Shown piece by piece: positions 12,366-23,900 of a stretch of 64,000 nucleotides of DNA; position 1 is the stretch's first letter; each line of letters opens with the position of its first letter. Under the pieces are notes generated by a model. It had not been told where the DNA came from. It was given only the letters and a program-made list of their open reading frames with translations, and searched no databases. The translations under genes and the position numbers were made by a program. Source of the stretch: Azorinus chamasolen (Eukaryota; Mollusca; Bivalvia; Cardiida; Solecurtidae); assembly GCA_963576725.1 (NCBI GenBank), contig OY755251.1:36772862-36836861 (forward strand), in the 5' to 3' direction.

Positions 12366-12604
12366 CCATTTACCTGAAAAATATTCATGTAAGATGCAAT
12401 GACTTTACGAATATTAATGTTTTATACAAGGGAACATGGACTAGCTAGCTGTGTACGAAACTACACATTGGTTGGATCTTTATTATTCCATATTAAAGCA
12501 AACAGAACAGACTCTGATCAAACTGTTTGTACAGAAAATATCTGAGCTGGGTCTACTCTGTTTACAAATGAGTCAAATTACATCTTTATCAGGTAAAAGG
12601 TTTA
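12366..12604 (-). mobile_element. MITE A2
   Basis: Degenerate hairpin ACTGTTTGTACAGAAAATAT. Confidence 0.75.
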
Positions 12605-12751
12605 ACTACAATAAATTCAAACAAGGCAAATTTATCTACAAAGTGTTATTATACAATAATGAAACTATAGAAAACTTAATCTATCACTGTGGATGAAACA
12701 CTGAATAACAAACAACAAGAAAAATACAAACATAACAAACCATGATTTAAC

Positions 12752-13200
12752 TAGTACAGAGGTCCAGATAAGGTGCGTAAATTAACCCTTTCCCTTTTGT
12801 AAGCACATTTTGACACATCTGCAAACAGAGTAAACCCAGATCAGACGGCCCCTAAAGGAGCCGTCTGATCAGGGTCTGCTCTGTTTGCTTATGGTGTAAT
12901 ATAGATTTGATTCTACAGCTTCCTCCTGAGCCAAAATGTCCTGTGTTCATAACCCATTATAAAAAATAATTTTATTAATATTCATGACATCATTATTTCC
13001 TATATGAATATTCATCAGGGAAAGGGTTAAAACATTTTCAAGAATAACTCCAATATTCTCCACCAATCCCTATGTTGCGACCACTGTTAAGATTTATCTC
13101 TTCGAGACAATTCACTGTTTGGTTTCGAGACAATTCTAAACTGGTCACAACATAGGGTCTGGTGGAGAAATGACAATTTTAGTATGCACCTTTATTTGTT
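12752..13200. mobile_element. MITE D hosting an A2 copy
   Basis: D at 12752-12785 and 13027-13200. Confidence 0.85.
12782..13030 (+). mobile_element. MITE A2 nested in D at an exact TTAA
   Basis: Removing it with one TTAA restores the D sequence GCGTAAATTAAAACATTTTC. Confidence 0.95.
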
Positions 13201-13309
13201 GCTCTACTAGTACATTGGGGTACTACTTTACGCAGACAACAACCCTGGCAAATGAGTTTGGACAAGATCTGCATATACCCTGTTAGTTAACCTTTTATAT
13301 CTGCCTTTA

Positions 13310-13760
13310 ACCATTTACTCCTTAAATATGCCTTTGTAAACAGAGTAGACCCTGACCAGATTGCTCTTATAGAACATGTCTGATCAAAGTCTGCTCTGTG
13401 TGCTTAACCCTTTCCCTCATATAAACGTGTTTTCACGCGTTTGCAAACAGAGTAGACCCAGATCAGATGGCTCCTAGAGGAGCCGTCTGATCAGGGTCTG
13501 CTGTTTACTAATAGAATTTGATAGATCTGATTCCTTGCTTTCTAAAATTACTACAATATTTCACCTTCCATATTTCTTTATAACTATTTTGTTAATGAAT
13601 ATTCAGTAGGTATCGGAATTTGGCTTAAATACAGAACGGAAAGGGTTAATAGTTACATATCTGATTTTGTATGCCATGACAATAAAATTCCTTATTTTAT
13701 ATTTTTGATGCAAGAAATAATTTCAAAACTATTCATATTATTCCAATTATAAATATGCAT
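13310..13760 (+). mobile_element. MITE A2 split by an A1 copy
   Basis: Left part 13310-13403 with hairpin; degraded right part after 13649. Confidence 0.75.
13404..13649 (+). mobile_element. MITE A1 nested in A2
   Basis: TTAA at both ends, centre GGCTCCTAGAGGAGCC. Confidence 0.9.
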
Positions 13761-13984
13761 AAAGTAAAGTGTTGTAACAATGTTTAGGATTTTATTGAGC
13801 AATAATATATAAGACACGAGTAATCCCCATAAGTACTTCTGACCGGTATATGTATAAAGTATACAGTAAATGTACATGCTCATGTAAGCGTATTCACCTG
13901 AGTGGCATATACCAACCCTTTAGCTGATAAATATTCCTTCTGACCCCTTTGCAAAAACAGCTGACCCATATTAACCATTTCCCT

Positions 13985-14090
13985 GTTTAACCCATTCTCT
14001 CCTACTGATGCATTTTTGCACCTTGGTAAAACTCATTTTTTAGAACCATTTTGATAAAGAGAGCATTTGCTCCACAGTATTATTTGATAC
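13985..14090 (+). mobile_element. MITE B, left part
   Basis: TTAACCCATTCTCTCC to GCATTTGCTCCACAG. Confidence 0.75.
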
Positions 14091-14197
14091 TGATAACTGC
14101 AGTGCAAAGCAAATTGAGGGAAATCCTTATTCCAGAATTTACAGAAACAGATTTTTTTCTGCTAATGACCATTTGCTGAGCAAGCTAAAAAGTTTAC

Positions 14198-14471
14198 CCT
14201 TTACCTGATGAATATTCATGTATGAAATAATTACTGCATGAATATTAATAAGGTCCAGATAAAATGCATACATTAGAACATGTTCAAGGATAACTCCTTT
14301 CTTTCTCCATCAAACCCTATGGTGTTACCATTCTTTAGAATCGTCTCAGAGAGACAATTCTACAGAGGATTTGGTTGAGAAATTATGATTTTAGTATTTG
14401 GGCACAGGAGCCATCTGAACTGGGTCTACAGTGTTTTGAAAAAAAGGCATCTCTATCAGGTACAGGGCTAA
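14198..14471 (-). mobile_element. MITE A2 hosting a D copy
   Basis: Just downstream of the CAP-Gly stop; D occupies 14252-14404. Confidence 0.75.
14252..14404. mobile_element. MITE D nested in A2
   Basis: GGTCCAGATAAAATGCATAC to TTTAGTATTTGGG. Confidence 0.8.
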
Positions 14472-14644
14472 ATGAGGTTTGAATGATCCTTTCATGATTT
14501 TACAATTGGAAACCATTTTGCAAATCGATGTGCAAAACATGTGACTAAAACTCCATTCTATAAATGGATGTGGTCTAGAAAAAGTCAATTTTGCTGTAAG
14601 TTAAGTTCTTTGGAATAAATAATGTGGAATAACTTCAGCTAAGT

Positions 14645-14952
14645 TTATGCTGATATGTCATTCCACTGTGAAAACTTCATTCTGTCTCGCCCTGTGGGTG
14701 CCGACATCTCACGGACATAATGTGCCCCTTCCCAACCTCTCTGCACCTGCCTCTGTAGTGCCATATAAGGCATGTGGGTCTTAGGAATGGAAGGACTGGT
14801 CATTATTGATGTGTCAATTTCATATTCCCCATGAATTGGTCTGGACGTATATGTTAGTGTAACAGACCTAGGTCTCTTCATTGTTGCCGCTGGAATGGTG
14901 TTGCTGACTCGGTGGTTCAAGGGATGATACTTCCGTCTAAAGATGTCCCCAT
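14645..14952 (-). CDS. CAP-Gly gene exon 5 (stop)
   Basis: Acceptor CTTCTCAG. Codes the C-terminal 101 residues, including SVTLTYTSRPIHGEYE and GRDRMKFSQWNDISA, and stops with TAA at 14647-14645. The only C-terminal exon found, and the longest open exon of the gene. Confidence 0.82.
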
Positions 14953-17900
14953 CTGAGAAGTATAAAACAAACCAAATTGAGAACTTAGTGAAAAAACATT
15001 GTATTCCAATTACCCTAAGTATTCAGACATCCACGGTCTCCTCTCCACTGGTTCTGTAAAGCTAATACAGTAAAACCCCTCTAAACCGGAATTCTAGTAG
15101 AAAAGATTTTAGATACTTATAGGCACGTGGCTGCTTAATGCAGGATAGAAGTCATGCAGAAAGCTCCTAGAGGAGCTTTCTGCATGACTTTCATCCTGCA
15201 TTAAGCTGCCACCTGTCTCCAAGACGTCTGGTTTAGACAGGTTTTAGTGTAATTCAATTTGGCACCATTTTGATAACTATAAACTAGACTGACATAGTAG
15301 TAAATAGTCACATAACCCTTTCCCTGTTGAATATTCATGTAAGAAATAATGACATCATGAATATTTATTAGCTAATTCTTTATAATGGCATACATGTATG
15401 TTCACAGGATGTTTTGGTATTGGTAGAGATTGTAGTCTGATCTATTATAAGTTCATAAGCAAACAGAGCAGACCCTAATCACAGGGCTCCTATAGGAGCC
15501 CTCTGATCTAGGTCTACTCTGTTTGCACAAGCGTGAAAGACTCCTTAACCCATTCTTGCATATTGACGACTTTTGGTGACTCCGAAAAAGTCACTTTTTA
15601 AACTACTGTGATAAATATAGCATTTGCTCTACAGGAGCAAAAACTCTATTTATCACAATGGTTTCAAGATTACACTAATCTAAAATTTACCTTTCTCTAG
15701 CAAATGCTCCTTTTTGGTATTTTTTTCAAAGAGGTTGGGTCGAAAAATAGCCTATATAGATGCGGGAATGGGTTAAGGAGCTGTTTGGTCTGGGTTTGCA
15801 TTATTTGCCTAAAGTTTTTCTGTCTGAATACTAGGGGTAACTAAGGTAACATATTTACAACATTCTATCCACATGTTTAAAATTACATTCACTTCAAAAA
15901 TATTACTTCCACTCCTTTCAAAACATTTTAAATTCCATTCACTTCAAATTTAAAAGAAAATAATACTTCCAATCCTTTCCAAACAAACTGATGGTACGAG
16001 TTTTGATACTGACAATGATGATTTTAATTCTTATACGAATATTCATGGAGTAAAAGGTTAAATAACTGTCACAATTGTAACGGGCAACAATGTTTTTACC
16101 AAATGAATGTAAGATTCCACCAATTTATTTTTTACTTGTATGAAATATGAAATAAGAAAATATATGTCACGGCAAACAGTATAGAAATTGTAACATACCT
16201 GCAAAAAGAGCAAATCCTTATTAGACAGCCCTTCTACTCTGTTCACAATGGCGTCAAAAGGCTTCTTTATCAACTAAACATTTACTTCATGAATATGCAT
16301 GCCAAACACCACTGAATATTAACCCATTCCCACATATTGATGCTACTGTAAAATTCACTTTGTGAAACCATTGTGATAAATAGAGCATTTGCTCCACAGG
16401 AGCAAATGCTCTAATTATCACAATGGTTTCAAAACTACACCATTCTGAAAATTTCCTTTTCTCTAGTTAATGCTCCTTTTTGGTAGATTTAATCAAAGAG
16501 GTTAGATCTAAAAATAGCCTATGCGGGAATGGCTTAACCATTTCCTTCATATAAAATGCATTTTCATGCATTTGCAAACAGAGTTGACCCAGATAGGACT
16601 CCTATAGGAGCCGTCTGATAGGGTCTGCTCTGGGTTTTTTTTATATGATATAGATCCAATTCTACAGTTTTTGTCAAAGCAAAACAATCCCTTGAAAATT
16701 TAACATTATAAAAATTCAGGTAATAAATATTCATGATGCCATTTAATATATCTTACATAAATATGAAACAGGGAAAGGGTTAACTAATATAATTCTTGCA
16801 CTTAAAAGAAAATAGGGAAATTGATTGTCATAAATGGTAGACAACTTCTAACATATAACAACCAGCAGATCCTGATCACCCCACCCCTACAGGAGTTATC
16901 TAATCAGAGTCTACACTGTTTGTAAAAGCATCAAAAGGCATCTCTATCAAGTAAAAGATTACAATTACCATCAACACTCTGCGTCAAGACCCTGTCATGA
17001 TATTCTGAGGATATCTGTATTGGATCATAAGGGCTATTGTCCACCTCAGGCTCTGCAAAAGAGAACAAATAAAGAAATAATGACATTATGAATATTATTT
17101 AGTTGTTTTTTATTACAGCATATGAACACAGGATTTCTTGGCTATTTCAAAAACTATAGAATCAGTCCTATATAACTGATTAGCAAACCGAGCAGCCTCC
17201 GATCAAATGGCTCCTACATGAGCTGTCCGATCAAAGTCTGCCCTGTTTGCATGGCTTATACCGGTATATAGAGCAAAGGGTTAAGGTTATAAGATAGAAA
17301 TCAAAGGCCTGAACAGCCATAATTGCTTTCGAGTTTGATAAGGATGTTAAGTGTAAGGGAAGAAGTTGCTGTACATCTTAATCACCATTTTTGACGTCTT
17401 GGAATTGTTTAATGTAATACTAAAAATATGACAGACTGTAGCAACAGTCAAACCATAAGCAAAGTGGTTATTAGTAACACTCAGACAGTCCTTGACCTCA
17501 ACAAGTCAGAAATGCAATGCTGAGTTACAGTGTCCATCTTTAAATTCATATCAAAGCAATATCAAATGCTGTTGTGTATTTCAAAGCACTACCCTCCTTA
17601 TTAATTACGAATCCTAGAATTTTAACTACTGTTTAGACAATGTAGTATGAAATTTTAGTTAAATTTTGTTCGGGTTTATATACATGTATGCAAACACACA
17701 CACACATTAATCCAAAATCTTGGTTGATTCATAATGATATCAAATGTACAGTAAATTCCTAAAAATCCATATGATGTTTTATCCTATCAAAACTCCACCA
17801 TGAACTCCACTGATCATAAACTTATATATGAATCCCAACTTTTATATTCCAATTTATTCTTGAAATTTGGACTGACAGCATTTTGTTATTAACACTCAAG

Positions 17901-20900
17901 ATTACAGATAAAACATTTTCAAATGAATTCTATAATTGTTCTATCATTACTGGGTCTATTCAAAATAGCCAAACGGAGACTAACCCCTGTAAATATACAT
18001 GACACTGTTTTACACCTTTTTAAAATATAACTTAATTTCCATCAGATCAGGATATTGATGGCCAAGAATGATATCATCTCTGGCTATTTCATATCAAATT
18101 TGTTGTCAAATGTTCTTTGCTATGACATCTCCCAGGGTTTTTTCTTTGATTATAGGGAAAGGCCATGGCCTTACCGGAGGGGAAAATAAGCGTGAAATGA
18201 ATGCTTATGGGGAAAAGGTCAGAAAATATCAACATTACATTTAACATGTTCATATTTTCTCTATCAAGTGACAGTACAATTCAATTAAAAGCATTTCATG
18301 CAGTTCTGATAATTTAATGGTCTTTTTCTTGTGTGTTTTGTCTGCAACTGCATAACTCTTGGCTATTACTATTGTTTATTATTGTAAACACGTCATCAAT
18401 GAGTTTTCATAAAACCCCATTATAAATCAGAAATCACAGTAAATCTCAACTATTCCATTAACCAAGACAAATATGATCGGACTTTTGGTAGATAAAGATA
18501 TCATCGGCATTTTTTGTAAATGAAGAAGCCTTCATGTATGTCTCGCATTTTTGCGATGACAATGGCATTCATGGAAAGTTCCATCTCGGTTTGTGGAGAA
18601 ACTAATTAAATCCATTGTAGAGAGTAATACTAGCCTGTTAACACTGCAAGAGAAGTTGGCATTTCTATCGTGTTTCATCTGTAAAATTACGCTATTAGAA
18701 AGAAATTGTTGTGGTACTGCTGGTATGAAAGCGAAAGTATTGACACTGCGATTCATAAACGCTATACGGATTACTCGCATCTCTAGGTTAGACGGGTGTA
18801 TAGAAATGCGGTTAGCGTTTTATCACGTACACGGTGTCGATATAAAAACAATCCCTCTCCCTCCCTATCGGCGGAGAGGTAATTGATCAATGAAAACACA
18901 ACAGGTTTTCTAGTTGGGAAGTCTTTGCTATCGGCGCAGAAGAAATTTATAATTTACAGACAAGCTATTGCTGCTGTAGAAACGCCAGGAATGAGGTTCA
19001 TATACGCGTATATGATAAATGCTGATTTTCAAGCTTGCGCAACTCATATCCGCGGATATGAACTTCATATCTGGTCGGATCCGGTGTTTAGTCATACCGA
19101 TATTCTTTCGCGTTTTTTGGGAGTATATTCAATAATTCAAGCTTTTAAAAGGTTGATCTTGTGTAGACTAGAAGTTATTTGACAAAGCGAAGTGTTATTA
19201 AATGCATGAAAAGTAAATAAATTAATGAACAATTTACAACAAAACTAGTTTAGAATTGAAGAGAACTATTTTCTCTTGCGCATGTTCACAAGAAATAGTG
19301 AACTCTTTGCCGTAAAAACGACCGATCGCTATATTGCATTCTTCGAAAGCAATAAAAATTATAAACCTTCAACCCATTCCTTCATAGGGTATATTTAAAC
19401 CCAACCTCTTTTAATATATCTACTAGAAAGGAGCATTTAATCAAACAAAGAAAAAATATAGAATAGTGTAGTTCTGAAACCACTGTGATAAATTATTACG
19501 ATGGTTTCAAAAAGTGATTTTTATACAGGGAATGGGTTAACTCTCAACCTATGATGAAAATTGTCCTCATTTCAAATACATGTATTTGTCAGAAGTGTTT
19601 CAACCTTTTACTTGAAGAATATTATAATTACACATACTAATTAGTTTAATTTAATTCTTGTACTGAAGTTTTACATTTACTGTTGCAAACAAAAGAGATT
19701 CGGCTCTGTAATATATAAGCAAAGAGCACAGACCCTGATTAGACAACTCCTACAAGAACTGTCTAATCTGGGCTTACTCTATTTGCAAAGGCTTTAACCC
19801 TTTACTCCATAAATATTCTTTTTAATGTCTTTGCAAACAGAGTAAGCCCAGATCAAACAACTCCTGTAGAAGCCATTTGATCAGGGTCTGTTTCATTTGC
19901 TTATGAAATAATACAATTATGCAGAATAATCATGCAAAGGATTTAACCCTTTACCTGTTCAATATTCAGGTAAAAAATAATGGCATCATGAATATTTATT
20001 AGCTGAATGGTTATACTGTAAAACTTTCATGGGAATTGTTCATTTTGGCAAAATCTGTAGAATCGGGCCTATATCATGACAGTTAACCCATTCCCTCATA
20101 TTGACAACTTTTGACGACTCTGTAAAAGTCACCATGTGCAACCATTGTGATAAATAGAGCATTTGCTCTTATAGGAGCAATGCTCTATTTATCACAATGG
20201 TTTCAAACTGCAAAATTCTATTTGTTTCCTTTTCTCTAGTTAATGCTCCTTTTCGGTACATTTATTCAAAGAGGTTGTATCTAAAATTAGCCTATGGGGT
20301 AATGGGTTAACAAGAAATATTTTGGCTGTGATGGAAACTCCAGAATCCAATCTATATTAGTCCATAAGCAAATAGAGCAGACCCTGATTGCCCCTATAGG
20401 ATCTGCTTCGGGTCTACTCTGTTTGCAAAGATGCACAAAGTTGTACGAAGGAAACCGTTAAACACTAACTGCCCATTCCTCTTTTAAAATGCAGCATTCA
20501 ATACGTTAAATATTTCACCCTTTACCTCATGAATATTCATATAAGAAAATAATAACACCATGAAATATTAATCAGATAAATTTTTATGATATCATAATAT
20601 GAACACAGAAATTTTTGGCCATGACGAAAACTGTAGAATCAGATTTATATAATTCCATAAGCAAACAGAGCAGACCCAGATCAGATGGCTCCTATAGGAG
20701 CCATCTGATCTGGGTCTAGTCTGTTAGCAAAGACATCAATATCATGTAAAGGTATTAACACTTACTTGCTGTGCCAAACAAAGGTTCATCCACAAATGAT
20801 TTCCTGGAAACTCTGTGGTATCTGTTGTACAAACTGGAAATAAACAAAATCAGTTAAGCAGGTACAAAACTGAAGGATCCATTTTCATAAAGCTCAAATA

Positions 20901-23900
20901 ATTTAACCTTAGGTCAGTTTAACCCTTTAATCCATACAGATGCCTTTTAATGCCTTTTCAAACAGAGTAGACAGAGATTAGGCAGCTCCTGTAGAAGCCA
21001 TTCGATTGGCAGCTGATGTGTTTGCTCATGGAATGGTATATCCCAGACAACAAGGTTAATGAAGATGCATGTAAATAGAAAACTGACTCAGTCAGAGAGG
21101 GCCTTGTAATCAAGGGCAGATAACTCTAACCATAGTGATCTGATTCAACCTAAAAACTAAAGGCGTCTTCCTCTGATGATACTAAGCATATGCCCTTGAT
21201 ATGAAACCAATATGTGCAGTACTGTTTGAGTTATCACGTCACATCAAAAGTGTTGACAGACAGACAGACAGAAAATGTGATTCCTATCTATAGCCCGGCT
21301 CCTGCATTTTCAATGCCGGGCCCTAATTGGGTTATTAGAACATTGAACAGAACTAGATATCTGATATGGCTAGATGTATACTCTGATATCGAAGGCATCA
21401 AAACTTTGTTAACCCTTTCCCTCATATAACGCCTTTTAATGCATTTGCAAACAGGGTAGACCCAGATCAGACAGCTCCTGTAGGAGCCATCTGATCTTGG
21501 TCTTCTCTGTTTGCAAAGGTGTAGAAAGGCATATTTATGGAGTAAAGGGTTAATGTACTTGTATGCAATTAGGTATGGGAAGAGTATGACCTTTACTAGG
21601 ACTGGCTGTAATAAAGGGACTGACTGTAATAAACGGACTACCACTAATAAAGGGACTACCTGCTAATAAAGGGACTAATGCTAATAAAGGGACTACCACT
21701 AATAAAGGGGCTACCACTAATAAAGGGACTACCACTAATAAAGGGACTACCACTAATAAAGGGGCTACCACTAATAAAGGGACTACCACTAATAAAGGGA
21801 CTGACTGTAATAAACGGACTACCACTAATAAAGGGACTACCTGCTAATAAAGGGACTAATGCTAATAAAGGGACTACCACTAATAAAGGGACTACCACTA
21901 ATAAAGGGGCTACCACTAATAAAGGGGCTACCACTAATAAACGGACTAACGCTAATAAAGGGACTAGCTCTAAATAAAGTCATTCATAAACTTAGACATG
22001 ATGGTTTGAAAATTTCTAAGCCTTTTTAAAAACAGACGACACTATACGGTAAAATACTATCATAACAATTTTCAGTGAACTGCTGCAGGTGTGTTTTACA
22101 TACCATCTCTGCAGCGGAATGAATCTCAGTCTGTTTGCCCTCACAAACAAGCCAAAGCCATCTTGACACTGAAAATATCTCCTGCCACTGATCATACCAT
22201 CGCAGTTTCCAACTGAATAACAAACAGAAAAATTACAGCTTTAACTCCTTAACCCTTTCTCACATATAAATTTATAAACGTTTTTTCTTGCATCTGAAAA
22301 CAGAGTAGACCCAGATCTGGGTCTGTTCTGTTTGCTAATGGAATTTAATAGATCTATTTCTTTACTTTCTTAAATGGCTACAATGTCCCACCTTCCATAT
22401 TTAATTAAAACTATTTTGTTCATGAATATTCAGTAGGTATTGAAATTAGGAATAGAACAAGGAAAGTGTTAACCCTTTCTTTCATATAAACACCTTTTTA
22501 TGCCATTGTAAACAGATTAAACCTAGATCAGATGACTCCTGTAAAAAAAGTCTGATCACGGTCTGCTCTGTTTGCTTATGAAATCATAATAGATCTGACT
22601 CTACAATTTCCACCAATACCAAAAATCTTGTCGACATATGTCATTATAAAAAATCAACTATTAATATTCATGATGTCATGGGGAAAAGTGTGGGTGGGCT
22701 ACTGTCCGGGTGGGCTAATGTCCGTTTACCCCCTGTTCAATATTTATGAAAGTAAAAACAACATCATGAATATTTATTAGCTGAATTCTTATATGTTAAA
22801 CTTTTCAAAGACAGTTTTTATTTAGACAAAAACTGTAGAATCAGGTCTATATCACGGCAAAGGAAAACAGAGCAGACCTGATAAGATGGCTTCTATAGGA
22901 GCCATCTGATCTGGGTCTACTCTGTTTACAAATGCTTGAAAAGGCGTTTATATATACATGTACATGTATGAGGGAAAGGGTTAATAGATAATATAGATCT
23001 TGATTCTTCAGATTCTGCGATGGCAAACTATTTTGTATTCATTAGCCATTATAAAAAATAATCTAATTAATATTCATAATGTCATCATTTCTTACATGAA
23101 TATTCATGGAGTAAAGGGATAATATAGATCCGATTCTACAGTTTGTGCCATCGTCAAAAAACGCCCCATGGTCATAATATCATTATAAAAACTAAGCTAA
23201 TTTATATTCATGATATAATTACTTTTTACATGAATATTCATGAAGCAAATGGTTAATTCAATTACCATGTACATTTACACTTATTTTTACACCTTTGCAA
23301 AACAGTAGATCAAGATCTGACAGCTCTTGCTGTCTGATCAGGTTGTGATCTGTTTGTTAATAGAATACTTTAGGTCATTTGCACTTGATGTAAGTTAAAG
23401 ATGTATTATGCACATTTTTCGTGTTAATCAATCAACACCAGAAGCTGTACACGTATACATACATACAATCAAATTAATGCTTACAACCCATTTTCCGATA
23501 GCAACTAGAACTGTAAGCCAAAGGCTAAAGAATACCCCCCACCTGTCTGCTTGTCAGAACACCTATAATCTGAACATATGTACATACAGACACGTGAAGA
23601 GATTTAAAAACAATACATGCCCCAACCCAATTTATGTAATAAAAATGAAGAATAATTCAGTGAAATAAGACCTTTTCATGAGGTTTTTGTCAAATCCAAA
23701 GTTCTAAAGCTAGGTACCTTTTCAGAAAAACATTAAGTTCAAGGCCCATAACTCTGACAAAAATTATTCAACCAGACCGATATTTAAACTTAAGCTGTAC
23801 CTCATCTAGATTTATTTTGATGTCAAATATGAAGTTAATATCTGCAACCATTTCCAAACAAAGACCGGAAAACTGAAAATTTGACAAAAAATTAAAGTTC

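Noticed and set aside
18593..19182. Two overlapping plus-strand frames in the CpG-bearing intron segment
   Set aside because: No domain, no conserved motif and no splice signals fit; more likely unique non-coding DNA.
21288..21977. Repetitive proteins (PLIKGL, LLVVVP, NKGTTT repeats) on both strands
   Set aside because: Readings of an 18 bp minisatellite, open because the unit is a multiple of three.
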